Source: Bifidobacterium breve (GTDB lineage: Bacteria > Actinomycetota > Actinomycetes > S36-B12). From it: DNA of 24,376 nucleotides. Each line of letters starts with the position of its first letter. Position 1 is the stretch's first letter. The notes beneath the pieces are model-generated. The model made no database searches. It was given only the letters and a program-made list of their open reading frames with translations, and was not told the origin of the DNA. Shown here piece after piece: positions 1-5,437 of the stretch. Where the stretch lies: NCBI GenBank assembly GCA_945870085.1, contig CAMBQX010000004.1, forward strand, positions 1 to 24,376, in the 5' to 3' direction. Made by a program: the position numbers and the translations under genes.

Positions 1-139
1 GCGACCGCTGCAGGCACTGCCCGGTTTAGGTGACCTTTTCCTCGGCAGGCTGGGGCCAGTCAAATTAAATGTTTAGGGTTGGTGGCTTAGGGTGCTGGTC
101 GGGGGAACTGGCGGGGTTCGGTTGGTGGTTGTATCGCGT

Positions 140-877
140 TTAACGCCACTTTTGGTGCGATAATCTAATTTCGAATACTTCTTCGCAGGACACGATTCGT
201 TCGCTGCTGGGTACGCAACCTAAAAGTGCGTTGAGGAAAGTTGTTTTGCCAGCTTGTGTGCCCCCGGCTACCAAAATGTTGAGTCCACTGATAACTGCTG
301 CTTCCAAGAAATCAGCGGCTTGCATGTTTAAAGTGCCTTTGGCCACCAGGTCGTGCACATGACGTGCCGCAACGACAAATCGCCTAACGTTTATTGCCCA
401 GTGGGCACGGGTGATATCAGGGATCACAACATGAAGGCGGCTTCCATCTGGCAACATGGCATCAACAAATGGATTACTTAGGTCAAGGCGCCGCCCAGAA
501 GCCCGAAGCATGCGCTCGACCAGATCACGAACATCACTATCAGTTAAAACCACCGTCGTAAGTTCACTGCGGCCCTCGCGGGCGATGAAAACTCGGCCCG
601 GTTCATTAATCCACAGCTCTTCAACTGTTGGGTCGTCAAAGAATTGTTGCAGTGGTCCGAACCCAGCTACCGCATGATGAACTTCCTGAGCAACGACTGC
701 AAGATCAGCGAGTGAGTGCAGCTGCGATACAGAATCAGTAGCGAGCACATCACCGATGCACTCAGCGATAACTTCGTGAACAACTTCAGGCTCACGCATC
801 GGATCAATACCCCGGCAGCGAATCGCCGAACGCACCTGCGCCTCAACATGCGCAGTTACCGAAAGACCGGTATCCAT
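140..877 (-). pseudogene. CpaF/TadA-type pilus ATPase, C-terminally truncated
   Basis: This is the N-terminal half of a CpaF/TadA secretion ATPase, which powers Tad/Flp pilus assembly or type II/IV-like secretion at the inner face of the membrane. The N-terminal domain typical of the actinobacterial group is present (GFGPLQ, then VEELWINEPGRVF, then DLSNPFVDAMLPDGSRLHVV). It is followed by a Walker A motif, GGTQAGKTT, at about residues 205-213, and CEEVFEIRL. The frame then stops (TAA) about 32 residues after Walker A, so Walker B, the His box and the C-terminal half are missing. Full-length members have roughly 380-450 residues. Sequence beyond the stop does not continue the family convincingly. 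I chose the ATG at 877; the frame is open to 928, but that extension is not family-like. No other Tad gene is visible, so this looks like a decayed remnant. Confidence 0.8.
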
Positions 878-928
878 GTGACCCCCGAACCCGATGCCGC
901 ACCATGCGGCCATACCTAATGCCAGCAA

Positions 929-1038
929 AGGTCAATGACCTCCACGCCCAGGCGAGGGACCTGATATCAAGAAGGTAATTCAAGAACGCAACATTCAACA
1001 ACTACCAATTAAATTAGTTGTGGATAACTACACACCAC
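929..1038. other. intergenic, no gene seen
   Basis: This AT-richer stretch separates the truncated ATPase from the terminator of the small-gene array. A short minus-strand open stretch enters it but has no recognisable product. I see no RNA gene. Confidence 0.4.
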
Positions 1039-1076
1039 AAAAAACTGGCCCCGAACCGCTAACGGTCAAGGGCCAG
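1039..1076 (-). terminator. rho-independent terminator after spa-1
   Basis: On the minus strand the arms CTGGCCC (1076-1070) and GGGCCAG (1051-1045) enclose a loop that can pair further (GACCG with CGGTT). They are followed directly by six T (1044-1039). This is the best terminator of the array and it closes the last gene. Confidence 0.75.
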
Positions 1077-1117
1077 CAACAGGGTTTAAACACCCCACCT
1101 AGCGGTAGGGAACGTTG

Positions 1118-1279
1118 CTACTCTTCATTACCCTCAAAGCAGTGGCATACCGCCGTGCGCCAGGAGGGGTTTAGGGTGCCGCCGATACCGGCCACACCAG
1201 GCCGCACCCAACCAACACCGAGTGCGAGCCGATCAGATGGCGCTGAACTTACTGGGGTAGCAACATCAACAGTTGGCAT
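1118..1279 (-). CDS. spa-1: small variable peptide, type B leader
   Basis: Intact 53-residue gene of unknown function. It starts MPTVDVATPVSSAPSDRLAL, keeps WVRPG at 24-28 and GIGGTLNPS at 31-39, and has the variable segment WRTAVCH before the shared tail CFEGNEE. The ribosome site is GGAG exactly 6 nt before ATG. It is the last copy in transcription order and is followed by a hairpin with a T tract. It follows spa-2 after about 125 nt with no full hairpin between them, so the two are probably cotranscribed. There is no signal peptide or membrane segment. Two cysteines lie near the C-terminus (residues 45 and 47). Confidence 0.75.
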   Translation of the reverse strand: MPTVDVATPVSSAPSDRLALGVGWVRPGVAGIGGTLNPSWRTAVCHCFEGNEE

Positions 1280-1404
1280 CTCACGCTCCGTCCTTCTCGT
1301 TGTTGTGATCTATTACTTCGTTGGTAGGTGTGAACTTCTTTTCGTTGAGCGGTCAGGGGCCAGCAACAGGGTTTAAACACCCCACCTAGCGGTAGGGAAC
1401 GGTG

Positions 1405-1587
1405 CTACTCTTCATTACCCTCAAAGCACGTACAACAGGGAGACAGAGGAAAGTGCCCGGAGTGGGCGCCCGAGGGGTTTAGGGTGCCGCCGATACCGGC
1501 CACACCGGGCCGCACCGAACTAACACCGAGTGCGAGCCGATCGGTTGGCGCTGAAGTTGCGGGGGTAGCAATATTAATACTGGGCAT
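1405..1587 (-). CDS. spa-2: small variable peptide, type A leader
   Basis: Intact 60-residue gene of the array, function unknown. The conserved part is MPSINIATP, DRLALGV at 16-22, VRPG at 25-28 and GIGGTLNPS at 31-39. It alone has SS instead of a G/D/E-W pair at 23-24. The variable segment is GAHSGHFPLSPCCT, then CFEGNEE. An in-frame TAA lies immediately before the ATG, which fixes the start for the family, and GGAG stands 6 nt before the ATG. Downstream only the right half of the array hairpin is present (around 1346-1360), so transcription probably runs on into spa-1. Confidence 0.78.
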   Translation of the reverse strand: MPSINIATPATSAPTDRLALGVSSVRPGVAGIGGTLNPSGAHSGHFPLSPCCTCFEGNEE

Positions 1588-1662
1588 TTAGTGCTCCCAT
1601 TCTTTAACGGGCCGATACCCGAGCGGGCATCTGTAACTGATGGTAAAACACTCCCGCCCTAA

Positions 1663-1783
1663 AACCAAGGGTTTAGCAAAAAGTTCCCAAGTGCGAAGAT
1701 GCGTGCAGGGGTAACGAGGCTACCTGTGCGACGTAGGTTCGGCTGTTACCACTTGGAGTATTCGAGTTCACTACCGCAAACAA
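1663..1783. repeat. conserved intergenic block, copy 1
   Basis: A block of about 120 bp lies between the spa-3 hairpin and the spa-2 leader. It recurs at 3497-3611 and 4249-4368 with scattered substitutions. It can be read on the plus strand as an open frame starting MRAGVT, but changes between copies hit first and second codon positions as often as third, so I do not call it coding. It may be a regulatory or RNA-encoding segment. Confidence 0.7.
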
Positions 1784-1815
1784 CCGGCCCCAGGCCGCGA
1801 GCGGTCAGGGGCCAG
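1784..1815 (-). terminator. array hairpin after spa-3
   Basis: GGCCCC at 1786-1791 pairs with GGGGCC at 1808-1813. The minus strand continues GGTTGTTTG, a weak T-rich run. It has the same position and loop design as the hairpins after spa-1, spa-4 and the spa-6 remnant. Confidence 0.5.
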
Positions 1816-1856
1816 CAACAGGGTTTAAACACCCCACCTAGTGGTAGGGAACGGTG

Positions 1857-2030
1857 CTACTCTTCATTACCCTCAAAGCACGCAGTACTGCTACGGGGTT
1901 CTAAGTAATCATTCGAGGGTTTTAGGGTGCCGCCGATACCGGCCACACCAGGTCGTACCCATCCAACACCGAGTGCGAGCCGATCAGTTGGCGCGGAACT
2001 TGCTGGGGTGGCAATATCAATACTTGGCAT
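1857..2030 (-). CDS. spa-3: small variable peptide, type A leader
   Basis: Intact 57-residue gene, function unknown. MPSIDIATPASSAPTDRLAL is followed by GVGWVRPG and GIGGTLKPS. The variable segment is NDYLEPRSSTA, which has no cysteine, and then the tail CFEGNEE. The ribosome site is GGAA six nt before ATG, one base off the GGAG seen in most copies. The frame stays open upstream for about 33 codons, and the same stretch is nearly identical upstream of spa-5. Because spa-2 has a stop directly before its ATG, I keep the ATG at 2030. The insertion sequence 2117-3496 lies upstream, in the intergenic block that separated this copy from spa-4. Confidence 0.75.
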   Translation of the reverse strand: MPSIDIATPASSAPTDRLALGVGWVRPGVAGIGGTLKPSNDYLEPRSSTACFEGNEE

Positions 2031-2111
2031 TTCATGTTCCAATCGTTCAATGGACCAATACCCAAACGGGCACCTGTAATTCATGGTAAAACAAACCCGC
2101 CCTAAAACCAA

Positions 2112-2116
2112 GGGTT
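2112..2116. other. target-site duplication, left copy (GGGTT)
   Basis: GGGTT here and at 3497-3501 flank the insertion sequence. Joining the flanks with a single GGGTT restores CCAAGGGTTTAGTAAAA, matching the uninterrupted blocks near 1665 and 4251. Confidence 0.8.
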
Positions 2117-2178
2117 CGACGAGACTCACGAAAAGTGCCCGCGAAATGCTTTCCGTGCCTCACGTAGGAATGCCCGCG
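2117..2178 (+). repeat. left terminal inverted repeat
   Basis: Imperfect inverted repeat with the right end (3434-3496). TGCCCGCG occurs twice 35 bp apart in each end, and CCGTGCCTCA is shared between the two boxes. The doubled box suggests two transposase contacts per end. Confidence 0.75.
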
Positions 2179-2199
2179 TAATGGTGATCATTGTTGGGC

Positions 2200-3421
2200 A
2201 TGGAAAACGAGCTGTCGATGAATTCCCGAGCCGAGGTCACTACGAGGTACGCGAAGGCGTATGTGAAGGCTGCGAAGGGGGATAAGGGCCGGATCCTCGA
2301 TGAGGTGGTGGTGGTGACGGGTTGGTCGCGGGATAACGCCCGCCGCCGACTTTCCATGGCTGCGAAGTGTCCGCCGGGTGGTGGTAGGCAGGTCGCGGTG
2401 GCGGGTAGGAAGCGGCGGTCACCGAAGTATTCCTACGACGCGGTGAGGGTGCTGCAGCGGGTGTGGGCGGCTTCAGGTGGGCAGTGCGGGAAGTACCTCG
2501 CGGTGTCGATGCGCCTCCAGCTCGATGGGCTTGAACGCTACGGTGAGTTAGTTGATGGAGTCGACCGACCGGTACTTGAAGCCGGCGAAGGCCACCGACC
2601 GGATCAGGGGTGTTGTTACGACGAAGCCGTCGGTGTTGTTGCGGTCCTCGATCAAGATTCGTAAGTCTGGTGTCGAGGTGGAGTCGGAGCCCGGGTTCTT
2701 CGAGGGGGACACGGTCGCGCACTGCGGCCCGACGCTCAAGGGTGAGTTCGCCCGAACCCTCAACCTCACTGATGTCCATATTGGGTGGGTGTTTACGCGG
2801 ACCGTGCGCAACAACGCCAACGTCCACATCCTCGGCGCGTTGAAGGCCGGGATCTGGGAGATTCCCTTCGAGGTGAGCGGCCTGGATTTCGATAACGGCT
2901 CGGAATTTCTCAATCATGCGGTCATTGCTTGGGCCGCGGACCTGAAGATCTTCTTCACCAGGTCCCGGCCCTACAAGAAGAACGATCAGGCGACCATCGA
3001 GTCGAAAAACAATCACCTGGTCCGAAAGTATGGGTTCTATTACCGGTACGACACCGACGCCGAATTGCGCGTGCTGAACCGGCTCTGGCCGCTGGTGAAC
3101 GACCGGTTCAACTACCTGACCCCGACGAAGAAGCCGGTCGGGTTCGCCTCCGACCGCAATGGCAAACGCAAGCGTCTCTACGACACACCGAACACTCCCT
3201 TGGACCGGTTACTCGCCGCACAAGTGCTCGCACCAGAACAAGCAGCCGAACTGCTTGCCTACCGCGACTGGCTGAACCCCGCAGCGATCGGCCGCCAGAT
3301 CGCCGAGCTACAAGTCATGCTTATCAAACTCGCCAAGGACAAAACCGAGCAGCTCTACCTCGCCTCGTTCCCCAGCGCCCTGCCCGACATCCGCAAAGGC
3401 ATCCGGATCAAAGCCTCATGA
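2200..3421 (+). pseudogene. transposase, DDE integrase fold, frameshifted by internal deletion
   Basis: The N-terminal part begins at ATG 2200 (MENELSMNSRAEVTTRYAKA) and looks like the DNA-binding region of integrase-type transposases. The catalytic part is read in another frame, from about 2552. It carries D53 (EGDTVAH), D114 (DFDNGSE) and E150 (DQATIESKNN), counted from the TTG at 2552, with 35 residues between the last two (DD35E). After GELVDG in the first frame, the second frame resumes at TDRYLKPAKA. The residues expected between them are missing, so an internal deletion, not a single-base slip, probably broke the gene. A programmed frameshift is less likely, because frame 2 has a stop directly before 2552. 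Confidence 0.8.
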
Positions 3422-3433
3422 GCACCCACATTT

Positions 3434-3496
3434 CGCGGGCATTCTTAATTGAGGCACGGATCAGGTTTCGCGGGCAATTTGACTTGAGGCACTACG
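3434..3496 (-). repeat. right terminal inverted repeat
   Basis: Partner of 2117-2178. Read inward from 3496 it starts CGTAGTGCCTCA. The two TGCCCGCG boxes begin at 3476 and 3441 (minus strand) with the same 27-nt spacing as on the left. Confidence 0.75.
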
Positions 3497-3501
3497 GGGT
3501 T
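3497..3501. other. target-site duplication, right copy (GGGTT)
   Basis: Second copy of the GGGTT found at 2112-2116, immediately outside the right end of the insertion sequence. Confidence 0.8.
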
Positions 3502-3611
3502 TAGTAAAACGTTCCCAAATGCAAAGATGCGCGCAGGGGTAACGGGGCTACCTATGCGATGTAGGTTTGGCTGCTACTACTTGGAGTGTTCGAGTTCACT
3601 ACCGCAAACAA
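3497..3611. repeat. conserved intergenic block, copy 2
   Basis: Same block as 1663-1783 and 4249-4368, here cut from its left flank by the insertion sequence. It begins GGGGTTTAGTAAAACGTTCC and ends at the hairpin after spa-4. Confidence 0.7.
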
Positions 3612-3643
3612 CTGGCCCCAGGCCAACAGCGGTCAGGGGCCAG
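3612..3643 (-). terminator. array hairpin after spa-4
   Basis: CTGGCCCC (3612-3619) and GGGGCCAG (3636-3643) form a perfect 8-bp stem with a 16-nt loop. The minus strand continues TTGTTTG, so the T tract is weak. Confidence 0.6.
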
Positions 3644-3684
3644 CAACAGGGTTTAAACACCCCACTTAGCGGTAGGGAACGGCG

Positions 3685-3870
3685 CTACTCTTCATTACCC
3701 TCAAAGCACGAACACACAGAGATGCCCCCCCGGGGTGTAGGGCGCGGGGTGCCGGAGGGGTTTAGGGTGCCGCCGATACCGGCCACACCGGGCCGCACCC
3801 AACCAACACCGAGTGCGAGCCGATCACTTGGTGCTGAACTAACTGGCGAATTCACATCAATGCTTGGCAC
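3685..3870 (-). CDS. spa-4: small variable peptide, type B leader, GTG start
   Basis: Intact 61-residue gene, function unknown. It starts with GTG in place of ATG and reads MPSIDVNSPVSSAPSDRLAL, then WVRPG and GIGGTLNPS. The variable segment GTPRPTPRGGISVCS precedes CFEGNEE. GGA(C) stands six nt before GTG. A run of seven C (3724-3730, plus strand) falls in the variable segment. The corresponding run is five C in the spa-6 remnant, which is otherwise almost identical there, so length slippage has occurred. spa-5 lies 125 nt upstream. Confidence 0.75.
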   Translation of the reverse strand: MPSIDVNSPVSSAPSDRLALGVGWVRPGVAGIGGTLNPSGTPRPTPRGGISVCSCFEGNEE

Positions 3871-3937
3871 TTAGTGGTCCATCCTTCTCGTTGTGGTCCT
3901 TGTAGTCGCGAACTCCTGAGTTGAGTGTTGACCGGAT

Positions 3938-3986
3938 AAAAAAAGATTGAATCTCGCTGGCCACAACTCACCACTGAACTAATCTT
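3938..3986 (-). terminator. possible terminator between spa-5 and spa-4
   Basis: AATCTT/AAGATT arms (3981-3986 and 3943-3948) are followed on the minus strand by seven T (3944-3938). The stem is short and AT-rich, so this may only attenuate readthrough from spa-5 to spa-4. The standard CTGGCCCC hairpin is absent here. Confidence 0.35.
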
Positions 3987-3995
3987 GCGGATTTT

Positions 3996-4172
3996 CTACT
4001 CTTCATTACCCTCAAAGCACGCACATCCGCACAGCCCAGACCAGCAGCAACAAAAAGAGGGGGTTAGGGTTCCGCCGATACCGGCCACACCGGGCCGAAC
4101 CCAATCAACACCGAGTGCGAGCCGATCAGTTGGTGCTGAACTTGCTGGGGTGACAATATCAATACTTGGCAT
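3996..4172 (-). CDS. spa-5: small variable peptide, cysteine-rich, type A leader
   Basis: Intact 58-residue gene, function unknown. MPSIDIVTPASSAPTDRLAL is followed by GVDWVRPG and GIGGTLTPS. The variable segment FCCCWSGLCGCA has five cysteines, and with the tail CFEGNEE the last 19 residues contain six. GGAG stands 6 nt before ATG. The upstream region is nearly identical to that of spa-3. This is the most cysteine-rich copy and the one that most resembles a disulfide-bonded or thioether-type peptide core, though no modifying enzyme is nearby. Confidence 0.77.
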   Translation of the reverse strand: MPSIDIVTPASSAPTDRLALGVDWVRPGVAGIGGTLTPSFCCCWSGLCGCACFEGNEE

Positions 4173-4248
4173 TTCATGCTCCAATCGTTCAATGGACCAA
4201 TACCCAAACGGGCACCTGTAAATCATGGTAAAACAAACCCGCCCTAAA

Positions 4249-4368
4249 ACCAAGGGCTTAGTAAAAAGTTCCCAAATGCAAAGATGCGCGCAGGGGTAAC
4301 GGGGCTACCTGTGCGATGTAGGTTTGGCTGCTCCCACTTGGAGTGTTCAAGTTCAATACGGCAAGTAA
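4249..4368. repeat. conserved intergenic block, copy 3
   Basis: Third copy of the block described at 1663-1783. It keeps GTAACGGGGCTACCTGTGCG and ends at the hairpin after the spa-6 remnant. Confidence 0.7.
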
Positions 4369-4399
4369 CTGGCCCCCACCAAGAGCGGTCAGGGGCCAG
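4369..4399 (-). terminator. array hairpin after spa-6 remnant
   Basis: CTGGCCCC (4369-4376) pairs perfectly with GGGGCCAG (4392-4399). The minus strand continues TTACTTGCC. It is the same hairpin as after spa-1, spa-3 and spa-4. Confidence 0.55.
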
Positions 4400-4439
4400 C
4401 AACAGGGTTAAACACTCCACCTAGTGGAAGGAATGAGTG

Positions 4440-4526
4440 CTACTCCTCGTTAACCTCAAAGCACGCGCAAACAGAGATGCCCCCGGGGTGTAGGGCGCGG
4501 GGTGCCGGAGGGCTTTGGGCGCCGAG
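4440..4526 (-). pseudogene. spa-6: remnant of a small variable-peptide gene
   Basis: Only the 3' part survives. It reads GGISVCAC then FEVNEE and stop, matching the end of spa-4 (GGISVCSC then FEGNEE). A C run is two bases shorter than in spa-4, which shifts the frame upstream, and the conserved N-terminal half is missing. A TAG closes the frame at 4527-4529. Of the copies with this tail it is the only one with V in place of G. Confidence 0.7.
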
Positions 4527-4626
4527 CTAACAGCAAGTTCAACCTAAACATTCACATTTATCTCACCCTGATATCGGGTTGTGAAACCGTTATTCGTTCG
4601 GCTTAAGGTTGAAGGTGAGCCCCTTA

Positions 4627-4794
4627 TTACTCTGCGTTGCCCTCAAAGGTCCAACTGCAAGCCGACCTTGTGCAGAATGAGGGATTTACAGAGCTTCCGA
4701 CACTATTTGCACCTGGGCGAACCCACTCGACACCAAGGGTGAGCCGATCAGTCGGCGCTGAACTTTCTGGGGTAGCAATATCAATATGCGGCAT
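4627..4794 (-). CDS. spa-7: small variable peptide, divergent copy, type B leader
   Basis: Intact 55-residue gene and the most divergent copy that is still open. It reads MPHIDIATPESSAPTDRLTL, then GVEWVRPG, then NSVGSSVNPS where others have AGIGGTLNPS. The variable part is FCTRSACSWT and the tail is FEGNAE. Despite this divergence the frame, the DRLxLGV and WVRPG motifs and GGAG six nt before ATG are kept, which argues for selection on the peptide. A bulged hairpin (TCACCC/GGGTTGTGA) lies downstream at 4570-4591. It starts 65 nt after the stop of spa-8, so the two are probably cotranscribed. Confidence 0.72.
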   Translation of the reverse strand: MPHIDIATPESSAPTDRLTLGVEWVRPGANSVGSSVNPSFCTRSACSWTFEGNAE

Positions 4795-4859
4795 TCAGTG
4801 CTCCGTTCTTCACGTTGTGATCAATAAAGGTTTGCAATTCTTCGTTGCGTGGCGAGTTG

Positions 4860-5043
4860 TTACTCTTCGTTACCCGCAAAGCAACCCCCCCCCCCGAGAT
4901 GACCTCGCCCACTGCTTCCGGGGTGTAAGAGGGGCTTAGGGCCCGCCGATACGGGCCACACCAGGGCGAACCCAGCCAACACCGAGCGCGAGGCGATCCG
5001 TTGGCGCTGAACTAACTGGCGAATTAACGTCAATACTTGGCAC
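4860..5043 (-). pseudogene. spa-8: frameshifted small variable-peptide gene, type A leader
   Basis: First copy in transcription order. From GTG 5043, with GGAG six nt before it, it reads MPSIDVNSPVSSAPTDRLAL and GVGWVRPG. One base is lost in the GIGGTL region, and TAA at 4938-4936 ends it after 35 residues. The shifted frame carries on to the family tail as GGGGCFAGNEE, ending at 4860. An 11-C run on the plus strand (4885-4895) lies just before the tail and would need a further length change to join the frames. It may be decayed or make only a short conserved peptide. Confidence 0.7.
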
Positions 5044-5437
5044 TTGGTGCTCCTATCGTTTAATTGGCCGATGCGCAAACGGGTACTCACTAAAAGTACG
5101 TCACAAACCGCACTTCACCAACGGTTTGCCGGAACTTTCTGCAACAGTTTCGAAAACAACTGGCCCCGGGGCTAACTCCATAGGTCCCTCTTTACCTAGG
5201 CCCGGCACCCACCCCGGGGCCTTGAACCTGCTAGAACAGTCATCTGCCGACCTTAAACCTTCTCGAACCGTCATTCCTGGGCCGATTTTTGACGGTTTCA
5301 GCAGGTGGAAGGATCGGGCGCCTGCTCGCCGATGCTGGTATGTCAGGTCGCAACTTGGACCGTGAGCCACGAAGGATCCCTCCCCTAGGCGTTGGCAGAA
5401 CCACCTGGGACTCAACTGCGCCAGGTGGTACCACTAC
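5044..5437. other. gene-free stretch between the array and the hydrolase
   Basis: About 390 bp without a credible gene. The first 60 bp are the spa-8 leader. Near 5150-5170 there is AAAACAACTGGCCCCGGGG, which resembles the left arm of the array hairpin and may be the remnant of a further unit. Open frames here on either strand have no family features. Confidence 0.5.
5400..5429 (-). terminator. hairpin downstream of the alpha/beta hydrolase
   Basis: ACCACCTGG (5400-5408) and CCAGGTGGT (5421-5429) form a perfect 9-bp stem with a 12-nt loop just after the hydrolase stop. No real T tract follows, so termination efficiency is uncertain. Confidence 0.5.

Larger units (their letters stand above)
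2117..3496 (+). mobile_element. insertion sequence with DD35E transposase, 1380 bp, inactive
   Basis: Both ends are placed by comparison with uninterrupted copies of the host repeat and by a 5-bp duplication, GGGTT. The terminal inverted repeats each carry TGCCCGCG, 27 nt, TGCCCGCG (left 2136-2178, right 3476-3434 read inward) and share CCGTGCCTCA in between. The outermost bases are CG on both ends. The element carries one transposase gene on the plus strand, opposite to the array genes, and it is broken. I do not assign a named IS family. Confidence 0.85.
1039..5043 (-). repeat. tandem array of small variable-peptide genes (spa-1 to spa-8)
   Basis: Eight related copies of one short gene lie head to tail on the minus strand: 1118-1279, 1405-1587, 1857-2030, 3685-3870, 3996-4172, 4440-4526 (remnant), 4627-4794 and 4860-5043 (frameshifted). 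They fall into two leader types. Type A (spa-2, 3, 5, 8) has an upstream block with GCCCG(T/C)(T/C)(T/C)GGGTAT-like sequence. Type B (spa-1, 4, 7) has ACAACG(A/T)GAAG just before the ribosome site. In transcription order an A copy is usually followed by a B copy, then a hairpin with arms CTGGCCCC/GGGGCCAG, then a conserved block of about 115-120 bp before the next A copy. The array therefore looks like repeated duplication of a two-gene unit. I do not recognise the family. Confidence 0.85.

Noticed and set aside
1699..1908. Plus-strand open frame MRAGVT... in the intergenic blocks, also at 3527-3874
   Set aside because: It runs through the hairpin and antisense to the spa genes. Differences between copies do not favour third positions.
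2031..2129. N-terminal extension of spa-3 (and 4173-4253 for spa-5)
   Set aside because: Open and nearly identical in two copies, but spa-2 has a stop right before its ATG and all copies have a ribosome site for the short start. The two leaders differ by few bases, so openness is not informative.
2552..2664. Programmed frameshift in the transposase
   Set aside because: No slippery run at the junction, a stop just before the second frame, and family residues missing between the two parts, which fits a deletion better.
2240..3016. Long minus-strand open frame (258 codons)
   Set aside because: Antisense to the transposase, with proline/arginine-rich low-complexity content typical of a shadow frame.
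1039..5043. CRISPR-like alternation of conserved and variable blocks
   Set aside because: Repeats are over 100 bp, spacing is irregular and the conserved parts are coding with third-position changes and ribosome sites. There are no cas genes.
1039..5043. Integron cassette array or diversity-generating retroelement
   Set aside because: No integrase or reverse transcriptase gene, no attC-like imperfect palindromes with core sites, no template repeat, and the variation includes length changes instead of adenine-specific substitution.
5101..5415. Open frames between the array and the hydrolase
   Set aside because: No family features, ribosome site or conserved partner. Overlapping frames on both strands are equally open.
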